Shown here piece by piece: positions 63,485 to 64,000 of a DNA stretch of 64,000 bases (position 1 is its first letter; each line of letters begins with the position of its first letter). A program made the position numbers and the translations under genes. Under the pieces are notes generated by a model. It searched no databases and was not told the DNA's origin. It worked only from the letters and a program-made list of their open reading frames with translations. Source of the stretch: Arthrobacter sp. V1I9 (GTDB taxonomy: Bacteria; Actinomycetota; Actinomycetes; Actinomycetales; Micrococcaceae); contig NZ_JAUSYU010000001.1 in the NCBI RefSeq assembly GCF_030817075.1, positions 2,914,001-2,978,000 on the forward strand. Direction: 5' to 3'.

Positions 63485-64000
63485 CTAGGCCACTGAGCCC
63501 GACTCCAGTGCCGCACGCAGCTCGCGTACCGCCGTGGTGCCTCCTGCCATGAACCACTCCAGGCCGTTGACGCGGACGGTGTCCACAGCCCCGCCGGCCG
63601 CACGGACAATTGCTTTGCCCGGCAGCCAGTCCCACTCCGGGCAGCTGTGCTGGAACCAGCATCCGAGCTGCCCGTCGGCTACCCGGGCGAGGTCGCAGGA
63701 GCCCGAGCCAAGCATGCGCAGGGCGGCGGCCGAGGTGGCAGCGGCGTGCCAGGGCATTGCACAGAGTGGGTCCATCAGCCAGCTGGGGTGGATGTACGTG
63801 GCCGCGCCAAGCTCAGCCACGGCAGTACTGTTCCGCGCACCCCTGTGATCGCGGAACACCGTCAGCGGCTCACCGTTCAAGGTGGCGGGATGCGCACTGC
63901 CCCCGAGCCAGAGCTTGTCCTCCTCCGGCTGGAAGATGGCACCGAGCACCACATCCGAGGAGTCCTTCAAAGCGATGGCCGAGCACCAGTACGTGGAGCC
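63485..64000 (-). CDS. Inositol monophosphatase-family protein, 5' part outside window
   Basis: The C-terminal 171 residues are in frame to the window edge, so the gene continues beyond base 64000. The visible part includes GSTYWCSAIALKDSSDVVLGAIFQPEEDKLWLGG (middle strand pattern), LRMLGSGSCDLARVADGQLGCWFQ (R-x-x-GS-(A/C)-x-D-L) and PEWDWLPGKAIVRAAGGAV, the second metal-binding motif W-D-x-x-P-G. This fits the FIG/IMPase superfamily, Mg2+-dependent phosphatases for inositol monophosphate, histidinol phosphate or related esters. Which substrate it uses cannot be told from this portion. Confidence 0.88.
   Translation of the reverse strand, partial: GSTYWCSAIALKDSSDVVLGAIFQPEEDKLWLGGSAHPATLNGEPLTVFRDHRGARNSTAVAELGAATYIHPSWLMDPLCAMPWHAAATSAAALRMLGSGSCDLARVADGQLGCWFQHSCPEWDWLPGKAIVRAAGGAVDTVRVNGLEWFMAGGTTAVRELRAALESGSVA

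Overview
The window looks like chromosomal DNA of a high-GC actinobacterium of the Arthrobacter/Pseudarthrobacter group (Micrococcales). This rests on high GC, many GTG starts, a DUF6318 lipoprotein paired with a secreted PKD-type protein, PcrA-type UvrD, SucCD and an actinobacterial inositol (iol) locus. I see no tRNA, rRNA, CRISPR array, transposase or phage gene.

Layout. 1-5,000: the tail of an unknown gene, an Old Yellow Enzyme reductase, a secreted/lipoprotein pair, a flavin-binding PPOX protein, a Vsr mismatch nuclease and an unplaced small ORF. 5,000-7,900: an HPt-like protein without its histidine, an OmpR-type regulator and a divergent six-helix histidine kinase. 7,900-11,400: McrC and McrB, a type IV restriction system for modified DNA. 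11,400-18,500: a small membrane protein, a thioesterase, a heterodimeric ABC exporter pair, and a DHA2-type MFS gene (frameshifted) with its MarR regulator. 18,700-25,150: a ThDP-dependent decarboxylase overlapping a ureohydrolase, an XRE-cupin regulator and a sodium:solute symporter. This set resembles the 2-ketoarginine/guanidinobutyrate route. In its middle sits a DUF559 gene flanked by two 116-bp repeats. 25,200-29,100: a small acidic protein, a ferritin-like/VIT transporter, a secreted matrixin protease and a LOG-family protein.

29,200-54,400 is a large inositol and sugar-polyol catabolic island. It holds a GntR regulator (IolR-like), iolB, seven Gfo/Idh/MocA dehydrogenases, four TIM-barrel isomerase/dehydratase genes, a ribose-class ABC importer, a LacI regulator, an IolT-like permease, and the core run iolC - Cgl0159-like aldolase - iolD - iolA - iolE - iolG - iolH - iolT. 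A shared motif (TTG-N4-GACAT) lies upstream of five transcription units, and a LacI-type palindrome lies at one promoter. I infer a two-regulator network that imports inositols, oxidises them to inososes, and converts them through IolE, D, B, C, aldolase and A to acetyl-CoA and dihydroxyacetone phosphate.

54,400-64,000: a tautomerase (in front of it the same motif), an aldo/keto reductase, an MFS exporter with a divergent MarR gene, an ArsR-SRPBCC pair, sucD-sucC, pcrA, and the 3' part of an inositol-monophosphatase-family gene cut by the window edge.

Four genes (MFS at 16.5 kb, iolG-like at 32.0 kb, an Idh at 34.0 kb, a TIM-barrel at 42.5 kb) each carry what looks like one extra A/T base. 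These could be assembly errors or real decay. All functional names come from recognition of family motifs by eye; no database search was run.
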